DNA of 64,000 nucleotides from Parasphingopyxis sp. CP4 (GTDB taxonomy: Bacteria; Pseudomonadota; Alphaproteobacteria; Sphingomonadales; Sphingomonadaceae). Of the stretch, positions 48,942 through 58,297 are shown piece after piece. The stretch lies in assembly GCF_013378055.1 (NCBI RefSeq), contig NZ_CP051130.1:1736001-1800000 (forward strand), read 5' to 3'. The notes under the pieces were generated by a model, which did no database searches, was not told the DNA's origin, and saw nothing but the letters and a program-made list of their open reading frames with translations. Position 1 is the stretch's first letter. Each line of letters opens with the position of its first letter. Made by a program: the position numbers and the translations under genes.

Positions 48942-49556
48942 ATGATCCTGGCCATCGACACAACGAGCGAGGCCTGCTCGGTCGCGCTGATCGATGGCGA
49001 CACTGTCGTCGCGGCGCAGCATGAAATCATCGGCCGTGGCCATGCCGAGCGTCTCGCGCCGATGATCGCAGAACTGCCGGACAAAGGCCGGGCGGACACC
49101 ATCATCGTGGATTGCGGACCGGGCAGCTTTACCGGCCTTCGCGTCGGGCTGGCCATGGCACGTGCCTTGGGTTTTGCCTGGCAAGCAGAGGTTTATGGTT
49201 ACTCTGCGCTTCCTTTGATGGCTGCAATGGCCTTTTCGGATGACGAAGCAGTCGATAGACTGGCCGTCACCATCCTCGGAGGTCATGGCGAAATGTTCGT
49301 CCAGCGATTCGAAAGAACCGGTCTGCGTGAGATCGCGCCTCTGGCGTCGATGACGCCCGACCGCGCAATTGTCGAAATCAAAGAAGATCTTATGATAGGG
49401 AATGGCGCCGCTGAGCTGGTCGCCCTCGCCGGCAAGGGCGAGGCCCGCAATCTATGGCCCCGCGCCGCAGATGTCCTGCTGCTGCCTGAAAGCTACCGCT
49501 CCCTCGCCCCCCACCCAATCTATGGACGCGCACCCGACGCGAAGCCGTCGCAATGA
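48942..49556 (+). CDS. tsaB: tRNA t6A37 threonylcarbamoyltransferase subunit TsaB
   Basis: Part of the TsaBDE complex that makes t6A37 on ANN-decoding tRNAs. It has 204 residues: ASKHA-fold start MILAIDTTSEACSVALID, GHAERLAPMIAEL, GPGSFTGLRVGLAMARALGF and a C-terminal GRAPDAKPSQ. It starts 4 nt after the reductase gene and overlaps rimI (ATGA at 49553-49556), as is typical in this group. Confidence 0.95.
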   Translation: MILAIDTTSEACSVALIDGDTVVAAQHEIIGRGHAERLAPMIAELPDKGRADTIIVDCGPGSFTGLRVGLAMARALGFAWQAEVYGYSALPLMAAMAFSDDEAVDRLAVTILGGHGEMFVQRFERTGLREIAPLASMTPDRAIVEIKEDLMIGNGAAELVALAGKGEARNLWPRAADVLLLPESYRSLAPHPIYGRAPDAKPSQ

Positions 49557-50047
49557 GTGTCATCGCTTCTTTCGGTGCCACCAGCACAGGCCGCCGGTCC
49601 AACCGCGAGCTCGACGATGTCATGACGATTATGGAGGACGCCTTCGATCCGCGGTTCGGCGAAGGCTGGTCGCGCTCGCAATGCGATGGAATGCTGGGCG
49701 ACGCGCATAGCTGGATCACTCTGGTAACGCTTGATGATGAACCGGCGGGCTTCGCGATGGCGCGGATGATCGTGGACGAGGCTGAATTATTGCTGATAGC
49801 CGTCCGCTCGGCTTTCCGCGGGCGCGGAATTGGACGCGATCTTCTCCGCCAGGTTCAGGACGCTGCTGCCGAACGGGGTGCCAAGCGACTGCACCTGGAA
49901 GTTCGAGACGGCAACGCCGCTGCGAAGTTGTACCAAGCCGCCGGATTCGAAAAGATCGGCCAGCGGCGCGACTATTATAGCGGCGAGGACGGTGAGCGTT
50001 TCGACGCTATTACATTGGCATTGCAGCTAAATCCGGTGTCCGGCTGA
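49553..50047 (+). CDS. rimI: Ribosomal protein S18-alanine N-acetyltransferase family protein
   Basis: A 164-residue GNAT acetyltransferase. The acetyl-CoA loop is RSAFRGRGIGRDLLRQV, followed by HLEVRDGNAAAKLYQAAGF and RRDYYSGEDGERFDAITL, characteristic of RimI. It is coupled to tsaB by a 4-bp overlap, the usual context of rimI. The N-terminus up to DAFDPRFGEGWSRSQ is normal. A gap of 105 bp to mucR follows. Confidence 0.93.
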   Translation: MSVIASFGATSTGRRSNRELDDVMTIMEDAFDPRFGEGWSRSQCDGMLGDAHSWITLVTLDDEPAGFAMARMIVDEAELLLIAVRSAFRGRGIGRDLLRQVQDAAAERGAKRLHLEVRDGNAAAKLYQAAGFEKIGQRRDYYSGEDGERFDAITLALQLNPVSG

Positions 50048-50152
50048 CCATCAACGCGATGGCGTTGCTTTATCCATTTTGGATTGACATGGTGACGCCG
50101 TCTGCATCGCAGCATAACACCAAAAAAACGAACAACTTGGGATCGTAATTAC

Positions 50153-50575
50153 ATGACCGATACTGTCGATATGACCGAAACGCTCATTACTTTGACTGCC
50201 GATATTGTATCGGCCCATGTCAGCAATAATAGCGTTGCAGTTTCCGACCTGCCCTTACTGATCCAGAATGTGCACAGCGCGCTTAGCGATCTCGATGAGG
50301 CAAATGCCGAAGAAGAAAAGCCAGAACCGGCTGTTTCGATCCGCTCGTCAATCAAGCCCGATTACATTGTCTGCCTTGAAGACGGCAAGAAGCTGAAGAT
50401 GCTGAAGCGCCACCTGATGACCCACTATGGCATGACACCAGATGAGTATCGCCAGCGCTGGGGCCTGCCGGCCGACTATCCGATGGTATCGCCCAACTAT
50501 GCAGAGCAGCGCCGCAAACTGGCCAAAAAAATCGGCCTTGGGCGTAAACCCGGCAGCCGCCGCAAACGCAAGTAA
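50153..50575 (+). CDS. MucR/Ros-family transcriptional regulator
   Basis: A 140-residue zinc-finger regulator. The N-terminal helical region is followed by the DNA-binding core DYIVCLEDGKKLKMLKRHLM-THYG and the family tail WGLPADYPMVSPNYAEQRR with a basic end (GRKPGSRRKRK). The finger is C-x2-D ... H-x3-H rather than C-x2-C, a variant known in several MucR homologues where Asp replaces the second Cys. MucR proteins act as H-NS-like silencers and regulators of exopolysaccharide and cell cycle genes. It has its own upstream region with a TTGACA at 50084-50089. Confidence 0.95.
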   Translation: MTDTVDMTETLITLTADIVSAHVSNNSVAVSDLPLLIQNVHSALSDLDEANAEEEKPEPAVSIRSSIKPDYIVCLEDGKKLKMLKRHLMTHYGMTPDEYRQRWGLPADYPMVSPNYAEQRRKLAKKIGLGRKPGSRRKRK

Positions 50576-50665
50576 AATCAAAGCTGGCGGGACGTAAATC
50601 GCGCCGCATAATATTAGCGTCGCGTTTCTCTTTTCAGCCGCACGGAATTTCTCTAGACCGAAGTC

Positions 50666-51088
50666 ATGCATCGCAAAATCGACATTGAAGCCCTGTGCGC
50701 CGAAAAAGGCTTGCGCATCACCGAACAGCGGCGCGTGATTGCTCGCGTGTTGTCGGAAGCCGATGATCATCCCGATGTCGAGGCGCTGCACGAACGCGCT
50801 TCGGCCGTGGACAGCGGCATTTCTATCGCCACCGTTTATCGAACGGTTCGGCTGTTCGAAGAAGCCGGTATTCTCGAACGGCATGACTTTGGCGATGGGC
50901 GCGCCCGCTACGAAGCGGCGGCCGATGAACATCATGATCACCTGATCGATGTCGAGACCGGCAAGGTTATCGAGTTTGTCGATGAGGAGTTGGAAGAGCT
51001 CCAGCGCCAGATCGCTGAGAAGCTGGGCTATCGGCTCGTCGATCACCGTATGGAATTATACGGTGTGTCCCTCAATCGAGACAAATAG
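50666..51088 (+). CDS. fur: Ferric uptake regulator family protein
   Basis: A 140-residue Fur-type winged-helix repressor. ALCAEKGLRITEQRRVIARVL begins the DNA-binding domain, with SGISIATVYRTVRLFEEAGI as recognition region; DEHHDHLIDVETGKVIEF and a final EDE-rich helix form the metal-binding and dimerisation domain. It lacks the C-terminal CxxC zinc sites found in some Fur proteins. In this conserved neighbourhood it is most likely Fur itself. The gene is 9 bp before the first plsC. Confidence 0.93.
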   Translation: MHRKIDIEALCAEKGLRITEQRRVIARVLSEADDHPDVEALHERASAVDSGISIATVYRTVRLFEEAGILERHDFGDGRARYEAAADEHHDHLIDVETGKVIEFVDEELEELQRQIAEKLGYRLVDHRMELYGVSLNRDK

Positions 51089-51097
51089 GATAGCCGG

Positions 51098-51832
51098 TTG
51101 ATACGCTTCCTGTTTCGCTTGGCATGGCTGGCGGGATTGATCCTGTTGTGCGTGCCGCTCCACCTCTTGTGGCGCCTGTTTCGCGCGCGATCCCCCTGGC
51201 CCCAGCGCTTTTTGGGATGGTGCGCGCGGGCTTGCGGAATGCGCGCGACGATTGTCGGCGAGCGGGCACCCGGAACCATATTGTTCGCGTCCAACCATCA
51301 AAGCTGGATGGATATCCTGCTGATCGGCGGGGCGACCGGCGCCTCCTTTGTGTCCAAGGAAACGGTGCGCCGCTGGCCCATCGCTGGTTGGCTCGCGACA
51401 ATGGTTGGTACAATTTACATCGCCAATAGCGATCGCCGCGCCGCGGGCGCGCAGGCCGAACGCATTCGCGAAGCGCTGCACGAAGGCAAATCGGTCGCAT
51501 TCTTCCCGGAAGGCCGGCTCAACAATGGCACACTCCAACAATTCCGCCCGGCATTATTCGGCGCAGTCATTCCCCCCGTTGATCATATCAGCGTGCAGCC
51601 GATCGCCCTTGATTATGGCGACAACCGCATGGAGTTGATCTGGCAGCGGGGCACACATGCTGCGACCAACGCACGATCGATTTTTGCACGGCGCGGGGTT
51701 GAGGATGTAACAATTCATTTGCTCGAACCGATACCAATCGACGAAAACTCGCACCGCAAGGATATTGCCGAGCAATGCGGAACGACAATTGCAGGCGCGC
51801 TTGGACAAAGGATCGAACAAACGCAGGAATGA
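51098..51832 (+). CDS. 1-acyl-glycerol-3-phosphate acyltransferase family protein (first of two)
   Basis: A 244-residue PlsC-type acyltransferase of lipid synthesis. The N-terminal hydrophobic segment LAWLAGLILLCVPLHLLW is followed by the catalytic H-x4-D motif SNHQSWMD, then KETVRRWPIAGWLA and FFPEGRLNNG. It starts at TTG 51098 with AGGA about 8 nt upstream; no ATG in frame would keep the membrane segment. It overlaps the next plsC by 4 bp. The acyl acceptor (lysophosphatidate or ornithine lipid) is not decided. Confidence 0.88.
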   Translation: MIRFLFRLAWLAGLILLCVPLHLLWRLFRARSPWPQRFLGWCARACGMRATIVGERAPGTILFASNHQSWMDILLIGGATGASFVSKETVRRWPIAGWLATMVGTIYIANSDRRAAGAQAERIREALHEGKSVAFFPEGRLNNGTLQQFRPALFGAVIPPVDHISVQPIALDYGDNRMELIWQRGTHAATNARSIFARRGVEDVTIHLLEPIPIDENSHRKDIAEQCGTTIAGALGQRIEQTQE

Positions 51833-52617
51833 GCACGGAAGACCCAGAAAGCTATCCGCCCATCGGATTTTTTGGACCGGTTCGGTTCCTGCTCCGGCTC
51901 ATCGCGATGTTTGTCCTGTTGGGCCTGTGCCTTGTGGTGCATGTTGCCTATCGGCTGGTTGGCCTGACCTCGCCCTGGCCTGCGCGTTTTCTCTACGGCA
52001 TCGCCTGGATCCTCAACATTCGGATCGCCACCGAAGGCGTACCGCTGAAAGAAGACGTGTTCTACGTCGCCAACCATCTGAGCTGGATCGACATTCCGAT
52101 TATCGGCGGCGTCACCCGGTCAGCCTTTGTCGCCAAGGCCGAGATTCGCAAATGGCCGATTACCGGCTGGCTCGCGACCATGAACCATACGGTCTTCGTT
52201 TCGCGGGGCGATCGGCTCGGCGTTGCCAAACAAATTGAAGAGTTGAAAGCGGCGATCGAAGAACACCAGCCGGTGACAATCTTCCCCGAAGGGACGACCA
52301 CCGACGGTACCAGCCTGTTGCCGTTCAAACCCTCGCTCTTTGCAGTATTGGTTCCGCCGCCGCGCGGGATTCGCGTCCAGCCAATCATGCTCGATTTCAA
52401 TGGCCTGGGTCAGGAAGTGGGCTGGATCGGCACCGAGGGCGCCCTCCATTATACCTGGCGGATCATGTGTCGGCGGGACGTTATCCCGGTCCGCATGGTG
52501 TTTTTGACACCCTTCGATCCGACCCATTGCAACGACCGCAAGGAGATTGCCCAGACAGCCCGCGAACAGATACGCCGCGCGCTCTCCGCTTCTCTTGGCG
52601 GCAAGTCCGTCCTATAG
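51829..52617 (+). CDS. 1-acyl-glycerol-3-phosphate acyltransferase family protein (second of two)
   Basis: A 262-residue PlsC-type acyltransferase. A longer N-terminus contains one membrane helix (LLRLIAMFVLLGLCLVVHVA); the catalytic motif is NHLSWID, followed by KAEIRKWPITGWLA, FVSRGDR and the acceptor motif TIFPEGTTTDGTSLLPFKPS. It is clearly paralogous to the gene immediately before it and starts on its stop (ATGA). The FPEGT form matches classical PlsC better than its neighbour does. Confidence 0.9.
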   Translation: MSTEDPESYPPIGFFGPVRFLLRLIAMFVLLGLCLVVHVAYRLVGLTSPWPARFLYGIAWILNIRIATEGVPLKEDVFYVANHLSWIDIPIIGGVTRSAFVAKAEIRKWPITGWLATMNHTVFVSRGDRLGVAKQIEELKAAIEEHQPVTIFPEGTTTDGTSLLPFKPSLFAVLVPPPRGIRVQPIMLDFNGLGQEVGWIGTEGALHYTWRIMCRRDVIPVRMVFLTPFDPTHCNDRKEIAQTAREQIRRALSASLGGKSVL

Positions 52618-52626
52618 GCGCGCCCC

Positions 52627-53961
52627 ATGAGTCGAACCGATCCGAAAAGCTATTTCGTCAAAAGCTTTGGCTGCCAGATGAACGTCTATGATGGCGAGCG
52701 CATGGCCGAGCTGCTGGACGCCAAGGGATTGTCGCCCGCCGATGACGCGGATGCGGCCGATCTCGTCGTGCTCAATACCTGCCACATTCGCGAGAAGGCA
52801 GCCGAGAAGGTCTATTCCGATATTGGCCGCATGCGGCGCGATGATGGATCGACGCCGATGATCGCTGTCGCCGGTTGTGTGGCCCAGGCCGAAGGTGCAG
52901 AAATTCCGCGCCGGGCGCGCGAAGTCGATATCGTCGTTGGCCCGCAAGCCTATCACAATCTCCCCGAGCTCGTTGCCAAGGCTGCGCGCGGCGAAAATGC
53001 GCTCGACACCGACATGCCGGCGGATTCGAAATTCGGTGCGCTGCCGAAGCGCGCCAAACAGGCACCCAGCGCCTTCCTCACCGTGCAGGAAGGCTGCGAC
53101 AAATTCTGCACCTATTGCGTCGTTCCCTATACGCGCGGCGCGGAAATATCGCGGCCCTGGGCGGCGATTGTCGATGAAGCCAAGGCGCTGGTCGATGCCG
53201 GGGCGAAGGAGATCACCCTGCTCGGCCAGAATGTGAATGCCTGGGCCGCCGAAGACGCGTCCGGGACGATGCAAGGACTGGATGGCCTGATCCGCGCACT
53301 GGACGGCATTACCGGTCTTGAGCGCATTCGCTACACAACCAGCCATCCCAACGACATGACCGACGGGTTGATCGCGGCGCATGCCGAGGTCGAGACGCTG
53401 ATGCCCTATCTGCATCTTCCGGTGCAATCCGGCAGCGATCCGATCCTGAAAGCCATGAACCGCAGTCATAGCGCCGAGAGCTATCTCAAAATCATCGAAC
53501 GGATGCGCGCTGCGCGGCCGGACATAGCAATCTCCGGCGATTTCATCGTCGGCTTCCCGGGCGAAAGCGATAGTGACTTCGAAGCGACGCTCGATATCGT
53601 CCGCGCGACCAATTATTCGCAGGCCTTCTCGTTCAAATATAGCGCGCGCCCAGGCACCCCGGCCGCCGAAATGACTGACGATTTTATTCCGGCCGAACTG
53701 GCTGACGAACGACTCCAGCGGCTGCAGGCGCTGCTCAACGAACAGCAAATGGCGTTTAATGAGCAGACCGTCGGCATGCGCACCCGGCTCTTGCTCGAGC
53801 GCGACGGACGCAAGCCCGGCCAGCGTATCGGCAAATCGCCCTGGCTCCAATCGGTTCACCTGGAAACCGACGCTGCAATTGGAACTATGGTAGATGTCGA
53901 CATTGTCAGTGCCGGGCCGAAGAGTCTCGGCGGCGCGCTGGCGCGAAAGGAAGCGGCCTGA
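52627..53961 (+). CDS. miaB: tRNA-2-methylthio-N6-dimethylallyladenosine synthase
   Basis: A radical-SAM methylthiotransferase modifying i6A37 of tRNA. It has 444 residues: N-terminal UPF0004 domain with SFGCQMNVYDGERMA, LNTCHIREKA and VAGCVAQAEG supplying the second cluster cysteines; the radical SAM motif is EGCDKFCTYCVVPYTRG; a TRAM-like RNA-binding end follows. The ATG at 52627 lies 9 bp after the plsC stop. The stop overlaps the phoH start (TGATG). Confidence 0.97.
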   Translation: MSRTDPKSYFVKSFGCQMNVYDGERMAELLDAKGLSPADDADAADLVVLNTCHIREKAAEKVYSDIGRMRRDDGSTPMIAVAGCVAQAEGAEIPRRAREVDIVVGPQAYHNLPELVAKAARGENALDTDMPADSKFGALPKRAKQAPSAFLTVQEGCDKFCTYCVVPYTRGAEISRPWAAIVDEAKALVDAGAKEITLLGQNVNAWAAEDASGTMQGLDGLIRALDGITGLERIRYTTSHPNDMTDGLIAAHAEVETLMPYLHLPVQSGSDPILKAMNRSHSAESYLKIIERMRAARPDIAISGDFIVGFPGESDSDFEATLDIVRATNYSQAFSFKYSARPGTPAAEMTDDFIPAELADERLQRLQALLNEQQMAFNEQTVGMRTRLLLERDGRKPGQRIGKSPWLQSVHLETDAAIGTMVDVDIVSAGPKSLGGALARKEAA

Positions 53962-54953
53962 TGGCGAAAAAGAATACAGCCAAGGCTGAACCCGGCCGGA
54001 CCCGGCTCGATCTTGAGTTTGAGCGGCAGGACCTGCTTGGCGGTCTGTTTGGCGAATATGACCAAAATCTCGTCGCCATCGAAAATCGGCTGGGCGTTTA
54101 CATCGCCGCGCGCGGTAATCAGCTGACGATTGAAGGCGACGCAGAAAATGCCGAGCGCGCCCGCGATGTGCTGACCGGCCTTTATAACCGTCTGGCCAAG
54201 GGCCAGGAAATCGATGCCGGAGCCGTATCCGCGGTGATCGCCATGTCGGCTGAGCCAACCTTGGACGGAGTTGTCCGCAAAGATGTGTCGGAACCGCCCA
54301 AGGTGATGATCCGCACGCGCAAGAAAACGATCGTCCCCCGCTCGGTTGCCCAGACCCATTATATGGAAGCGCTGGCCCGCGACGATGTGATCTTTTCGCT
54401 TGGGCCTGCAGGGACCGGCAAAACCTATCTCGCGGTCGCCCAGGCCGTGCATCAGCTGATCACCGGCTCGGTTGATCGCCTCATCCTGTCACGCCCGGCT
54501 GTGGAAGCCGGCGAACGGCTGGGGTTCCTGCCCGGCGACATGCGCGAAAAGGTCGATCCCTATCTGCGACCGCTTTACGACGCGCTCTATGACATGCTGC
54601 CCAGCGACCAGGTTGAGCGGCGGATCGCCAGCGGTGAAATCGAGATTGCTCCGATCGCCTTTATGCGCGGACGGACACTCGCCGATGCCTTTGTGATCCT
54701 TGATGAGGCGCAGAACACCACACCGGCGCAGATGAAGATGTTCCTGACCCGCTTCGGCGAAAATAGCCGGATGGTCGTGTGCGGCGACCCGAAACAGGTC
54801 GACCTTCCCGGCGAAGGCGTGTCCGGCCTTGCTGATGCGGTATCCCGGCTCGAAAATGTAAAGGGCATCGCCACCGTGCGCTTTGGCGTTGGCGATGTTG
54901 TCCGTCACCCCGTCGTGGGCCGGATCGTCGAAGCCTATGAGGGCGCGGGATGA
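53961..54953 (+). CDS. phoH: PhoH-like P-loop protein
   Basis: A 330-residue PhoH-type ATPase. A N-terminal KH-like region (IENRLGVYIAARGNQL) precedes the P-loop domain with Walker A LGPAGTGKTYLAVAQAV, RPAVEAGERLGFLPGD, Walker B FVILDEAQNTTP, and VVCGDPKQVDLPG. It probably has a role in RNA metabolism beside ybeY. It overlaps both neighbours by 1-4 bp, so miaB-phoH-ybeY are co-translated. Confidence 0.95.
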   Translation: MAKKNTAKAEPGRTRLDLEFERQDLLGGLFGEYDQNLVAIENRLGVYIAARGNQLTIEGDAENAERARDVLTGLYNRLAKGQEIDAGAVSAVIAMSAEPTLDGVVRKDVSEPPKVMIRTRKKTIVPRSVAQTHYMEALARDDVIFSLGPAGTGKTYLAVAQAVHQLITGSVDRLILSRPAVEAGERLGFLPGDMREKVDPYLRPLYDALYDMLPSDQVERRIASGEIEIAPIAFMRGRTLADAFVILDEAQNTTPAQMKMFLTRFGENSRMVVCGDPKQVDLPGEGVSGLADAVSRLENVKGIATVRFGVGDVVRHPVVGRIVEAYEGAG

Positions 54954-55474
54954 TCGCAGTCGCGGTACAACGCGGCGACCACTGGGCGGACCGCGAAAAT
55001 TGGGAAGAGCTGGCACAAAAGGCGGTCGACCAAGCCATTCGCCAGACACCATACGCCGAGCTCGCCTCCCAACCCTGGGCCGTCGAAGTGTCCGTCAAAC
55101 TCACCGACAATGCGGAGATGCAACAGCTCAACGCCGCCTATCGCGACAAGGACAAGCCGACCAATGTCCTGTCCTTCCCGATGGTCCAGCCGGATATGCT
55201 CGCCACGCTGTCCAATAGCGACGATGGCGAGGTGCTGCTCGGTGATATCGTCTTGGCGCATGATGTTTGCCGGGCCGAAGCCGAAGAGAAATTCATTTCT
55301 GTCCCGGACCATGCGACGCACCTTATTGTCCATGGTACATTGCATTTGCTAGGCTATGATCACGAAACGGGCGAAGCCGAGGCCGACGCGATGGAAGCCC
55401 TTGAGAAAGCGGCCCTAGCGGCTCTGGGTATTGCTGACCCTTATCAGCCCGTTGTGAACTTGAACGAGGTATAG
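54950..55474 (+). CDS. ybeY: Endoribonuclease YbeY
   Basis: Zinc-dependent rRNA maturation and quality-control endonuclease. It has 174 residues: NAAYRDKDKPTNVLSFPM and the metal-binding HLIVHGTLHLLGYDHETG (H-x3-H-x5-H). DAMEALEKAALAALG is the usual end region. The ATG overlaps the phoH stop by 4 bp. corC follows after 12 bp. Confidence 0.96.
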   Translation: MIAVAVQRGDHWADRENWEELAQKAVDQAIRQTPYAELASQPWAVEVSVKLTDNAEMQQLNAAYRDKDKPTNVLSFPMVQPDMLATLSNSDDGEVLLGDIVLAHDVCRAEAEEKFISVPDHATHLIVHGTLHLLGYDHETGEAEADAMEALEKAALAALGIADPYQPVVNLNEV

Positions 55475-55486
55475 CACACCAATTTT

Positions 55487-56404
55487 ATGCCAGAAGAATC
55501 GAGTAGCACCGCCCCCGCTGAAAACAGCGGCGGGCGATTATGGAAAGGCCTTCGCGGCCTGATTTTCGGAGAGAATGGCGAAGCGACGCTGCGCGATGAG
55601 CTGGAAGCAGCCATCGATGAACATGATGCGGAAATCGATGATAATGGCGATTTATCCGCCGTTGAGCGCCAGATGCTCAAGCGCCTGCTCCATTTCGGTG
55701 AAACAACAGCCGACGATGTCTGCGTGCCGCGCGCCGACATTATAGCCATCGAGGAGAAAGAGAGCTTCGACACCATAGTGAAGGTGTTTGCAGAAGCCGG
55801 TCATAGCCGCCTCCCCGTCTATCGCGAGAGCCTCGATGAGGTGATCGGCATGGTCCATATCCGCGATATCTTTGCCGCGCTGGTATCGGACGAACCCCGG
55901 CCGGCGACAATTGAGAGCTTTATCCGCGAGCCGCGCTATGTCCCCGAATCGATGGGGGTTCTTGATTTGCTCGCCGAGATGCAGACGACGCGCACCCATA
56001 TGGCGATCGTGCTCGATGAATATTCAGGCACCGAAGGCATTGTGACCATCGAAGATATTGTCGAGGAAATTGTCGGCGAAATCGAAGACGAGCATGACGA
56101 AGAAGCCAGCGAGCTGCTGACCGAAACGGCCAATGGCCATTGGGAAGCCGAAGCCCGCGCCGAGCTTGATGATGTTGCCGAGATTATTGACGAGCGGCTT
56201 GGCGAGATTGACGAGGATGTCGATACGCTGGGCGGCCTCGCCTTTGTCCTGGCCGGGCGGGTCCCGGTCGAAGGCGATCTGCTGGACCACCCGAGCGGCT
56301 GGCAGCTCGAAGTTACCGAGGGCGACAGCAAGCGCGTCACGCGATTGAAACTACACCCCCCGGGTGACAATGCTGATGACGAATCCGGAAGGAATGAGAA
56401 ATGA
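55487..56404 (+). CDS. CorC/HlyC-type hemolysin-like transporter-associated protein
   Basis: A 305-residue cytoplasmic protein with tandem CBS domains (DDVCVPRADIIAIEEKESFD; EVIGMVHIRDIFAAL; VPESMGVLDLLAEMQTTRTH; YSGTEGIVTIEDIVEEIVG) and a C-terminal CorC_HlyC domain (GLAFVLAGRVPVEGDLL). It belongs to the CorC family linked to magnesium and cobalt efflux. The N-terminus is soluble, without the DUF21 membrane domain. It overlaps the next gene by 4 bp (ATGA), so that gene is translated with it. Confidence 0.93.
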   Translation: MPEESSSTAPAENSGGRLWKGLRGLIFGENGEATLRDELEAAIDEHDAEIDDNGDLSAVERQMLKRLLHFGETTADDVCVPRADIIAIEEKESFDTIVKVFAEAGHSRLPVYRESLDEVIGMVHIRDIFAALVSDEPRPATIESFIREPRYVPESMGVLDLLAEMQTTRTHMAIVLDEYSGTEGIVTIEDIVEEIVGEIEDEHDEEASELLTETANGHWEAEARAELDDVAEIIDERLGEIDEDVDTLGGLAFVLAGRVPVEGDLLDHPSGWQLEVTEGDSKRVTRLKLHPPGDNADDESGRNEK

Positions 56405-57783
56405 GCCGCAGAAGACTGATCATGATCCCCTTCGCCCTGCTCGTGCTGGGCGTTGTTGTGTGGCTGATGATCCGCCCGCATCCGGCTCGGCTCAGCGTTG
56501 AAGCGGTCAGCGGACAGACCCCGCAGATCACCGATCCGCGCGCCGAAACCTTTCCGACGATCAATGTCGCCGAAGCAACCGGCTGGAACGAAGGCCAGAT
56601 GCCAATTGCGGCCGAAGGGCTTGAGGTCAATCTGTTTGCCGATGATCTCGATCACCCACGCTGGATGTTGACGCTTGATAATGGCGATGTGCTGGTCGCT
56701 GAAAGCCGGGCGCCGGAGCGCGAATATAGCGGCGTCACGGGCTGGTTTGAGCGACGACTGATGACCCGCGCCGGCGCACTGGGCGCCTCGGCAAACCGCA
56801 TTACCCTGCTGCGCGATGTCGATCGCGATGGGACGTCAGATCAGCGAACGACGCTGCTCGACGAAAGCAATGGGATGAACTCACCGTTCGGAATGGCGGT
56901 GACGGAGGGCTATCTCTACATCGCCAATACCGATGCCTTGATCCGCTATCCGTTCGAACCCGGCCAGACCGAAATTGAAGGCCAGGGCGAAGTCATTGTT
57001 GAGCTCCCGGCCAATGCGCCCAACAGCCACTGGACCAAGAATGTCGTCGCCCATCCCGATGACCCGAACCTGCTTTATGTGGCTGTCGGATCGAACAGCA
57101 ATATCGGCGAACGTGGTATGGATGCTGAGGAAAATCGTGCGGCGGTCCTCGAAGTGAATGTCGAGGAGCGCGATTTCCGGATCTTCACCGCTGGCCTGCG
57201 CAACCCTGTCGGCCTTGATTGGGAGCCGACCCGCAACCGTCTCTACACGGTCGTGAATGAGCGCGACATGCTGGGCGGCGACCTTGCCCCTGACTATCTG
57301 GGCGAAGTGGTGTTCGGTGCCCATTATGGCTGGCCGGGCGTATATTGGGGTCGCTATCTCGACGAACGGGTCGAGCCGATGACACCGCGTCTCGCTCAAT
57401 ATGCGCGGGTTCCGGATTACGCCCTGGGCCCGCATACCGCCTCGCTCGGCCTCGAATTTGCAGATCGCGCGCGGCTTGGATCGCAGTTCAGCAACGGTGC
57501 CTTTATCGGACAACATGGTTCCTGGAACCGCCGACCGCGCTCAGGCTACAAGGTTGTATTCGTGCCATTTGAAAATGGTCGACCGGTCGGCGAGATGGTC
57601 GATGTGCTGACCGGTTTCGTTGATGGCGATAACGCGCTTGGCCGTCCGGTCGGGGTGATGACCGATGCCACCGGTGCCTTGCTCGTGGCCGATGATGTCG
57701 GCGACGTGATCTGGCGGGTCAGCAATCCGTCCGCGCCGCCGGCTAGTGACGAAGATGCGGCGGACGGCGAAGCCGACAGCTAA
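56401..57783 (+). CDS. PQQ-type sugar/sorbosone dehydrogenase, membrane-anchored
   Basis: A 460-residue protein with an N-terminal signal anchor ([19 protein letters not shown]) and a six-bladed beta-propeller of the soluble glucose/L-sorbosone dehydrogenase family. Blade motifs include [63 protein letters not shown] and [20 protein letters not shown]. It ends in an acidic tail. A PQQ cofactor is expected from the family. It sits between corC and lnt, normally adjacent genes, and is coupled to corC by ATGA. Confidence 0.88.
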   Translation: MSRRRLIMIPFALLVLGVVVWLMIRPHPARLSVEAVSGQTPQITDPRAETFPTINVAEATGWNEGQMPIAAEGLEVNLFADDLDHPRWMLTLDNGDVLVAESRAPEREYSGVTGWFERRLMTRAGALGASANRITLLRDVDRDGTSDQRTTLLDESNGMNSPFGMAVTEGYLYIANTDALIRYPFEPGQTEIEGQGEVIVELPANAPNSHWTKNVVAHPDDPNLLYVAVGSNSNIGERGMDAEENRAAVLEVNVEERDFRIFTAGLRNPVGLDWEPTRNRLYTVVNERDMLGGDLAPDYLGEVVFGAHYGWPGVYWGRYLDERVEPMTPRLAQYARVPDYALGPHTASLGLEFADRARLGSQFSNGAFIGQHGSWNRRPRSGYKVVFVPFENGRPVGEMVDVLTGFVDGDNALGRPVGVMTDATGALLVADDVGDVIWRVSNPSAPPASDEDAADGEADS

Positions 57784-58205
57784 TCTGTCGCGAAGAGCTG
57801 ATCGGGATCGCGAAAGGCTTTGAATTCGAGCGCATTGCCGCTCGGGTCGCGCACAAACATTGTCGCTTGCTCGCCCGGTTCGCCTTCGAAGCGGAGATAG
57901 GGTTCGAGTACCCATTGGATGCCAGCTGCCTCTAGCCGGGCCTTCAATGCGTGAAACGCATCCCATTCGAGCACTGCACCGAAGTGCGGAACCGGCACGT
58001 CATGGCCATCGACCGGGTTGCTGACAGCATTCGAACCGGCATTATCATCGAGATGCGCGACGATCTGATGCCCGAAAAAATCGAAATCGATCCAATGGCT
58101 GTCCGATCTTCCTTCGGTACAGCCGATGATCTCGCCATAGAAGCGGCGCGCAGCCTCAAGATCATTGACCTGGAAGGCGAGATGGAAAGGTGGAAGATGT
58201 GTCAT
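57780..58205 (-). CDS. Glyoxalase/VOC family protein
   Basis: A 141-residue two-module VOC-fold protein: [20 protein letters not shown] (first metal-binding strand with His), [10 protein letters not shown], and [18 protein letters not shown] (C-terminal metal Glu). It could be a dioxygenase, isomerase or resistance protein. It is on the minus strand, opposite its neighbours, and its stop overlaps that of the PQQ dehydrogenase gene. Together these two genes separate corC from lnt. Confidence 0.88.
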   Translation of the reverse strand: MTHLPPFHLAFQVNDLEAARRFYGEIIGCTEGRSDSHWIDFDFFGHQIVAHLDDNAGSNAVSNPVDGHDVPVPHFGAVLEWDAFHALKARLEAAGIQWVLEPYLRFEGEPGEQATMFVRDPSGNALEFKAFRDPDQLFATD

Positions 58206-58297
58206 GGCCCGTCCTTAGGCGATTCTGTTGATGGCGGGAATGATGCTCTGCATTGAAATGCGGTGCTTCAGGGAATAGCGATGGTCGGGTGAGACAC

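Noticed and set aside
52612-54258. 548-codon minus-strand open frame across miaB and phoH
   Set aside because: It covers two certain genes in antisense and shows no motif; treated as a shadow.
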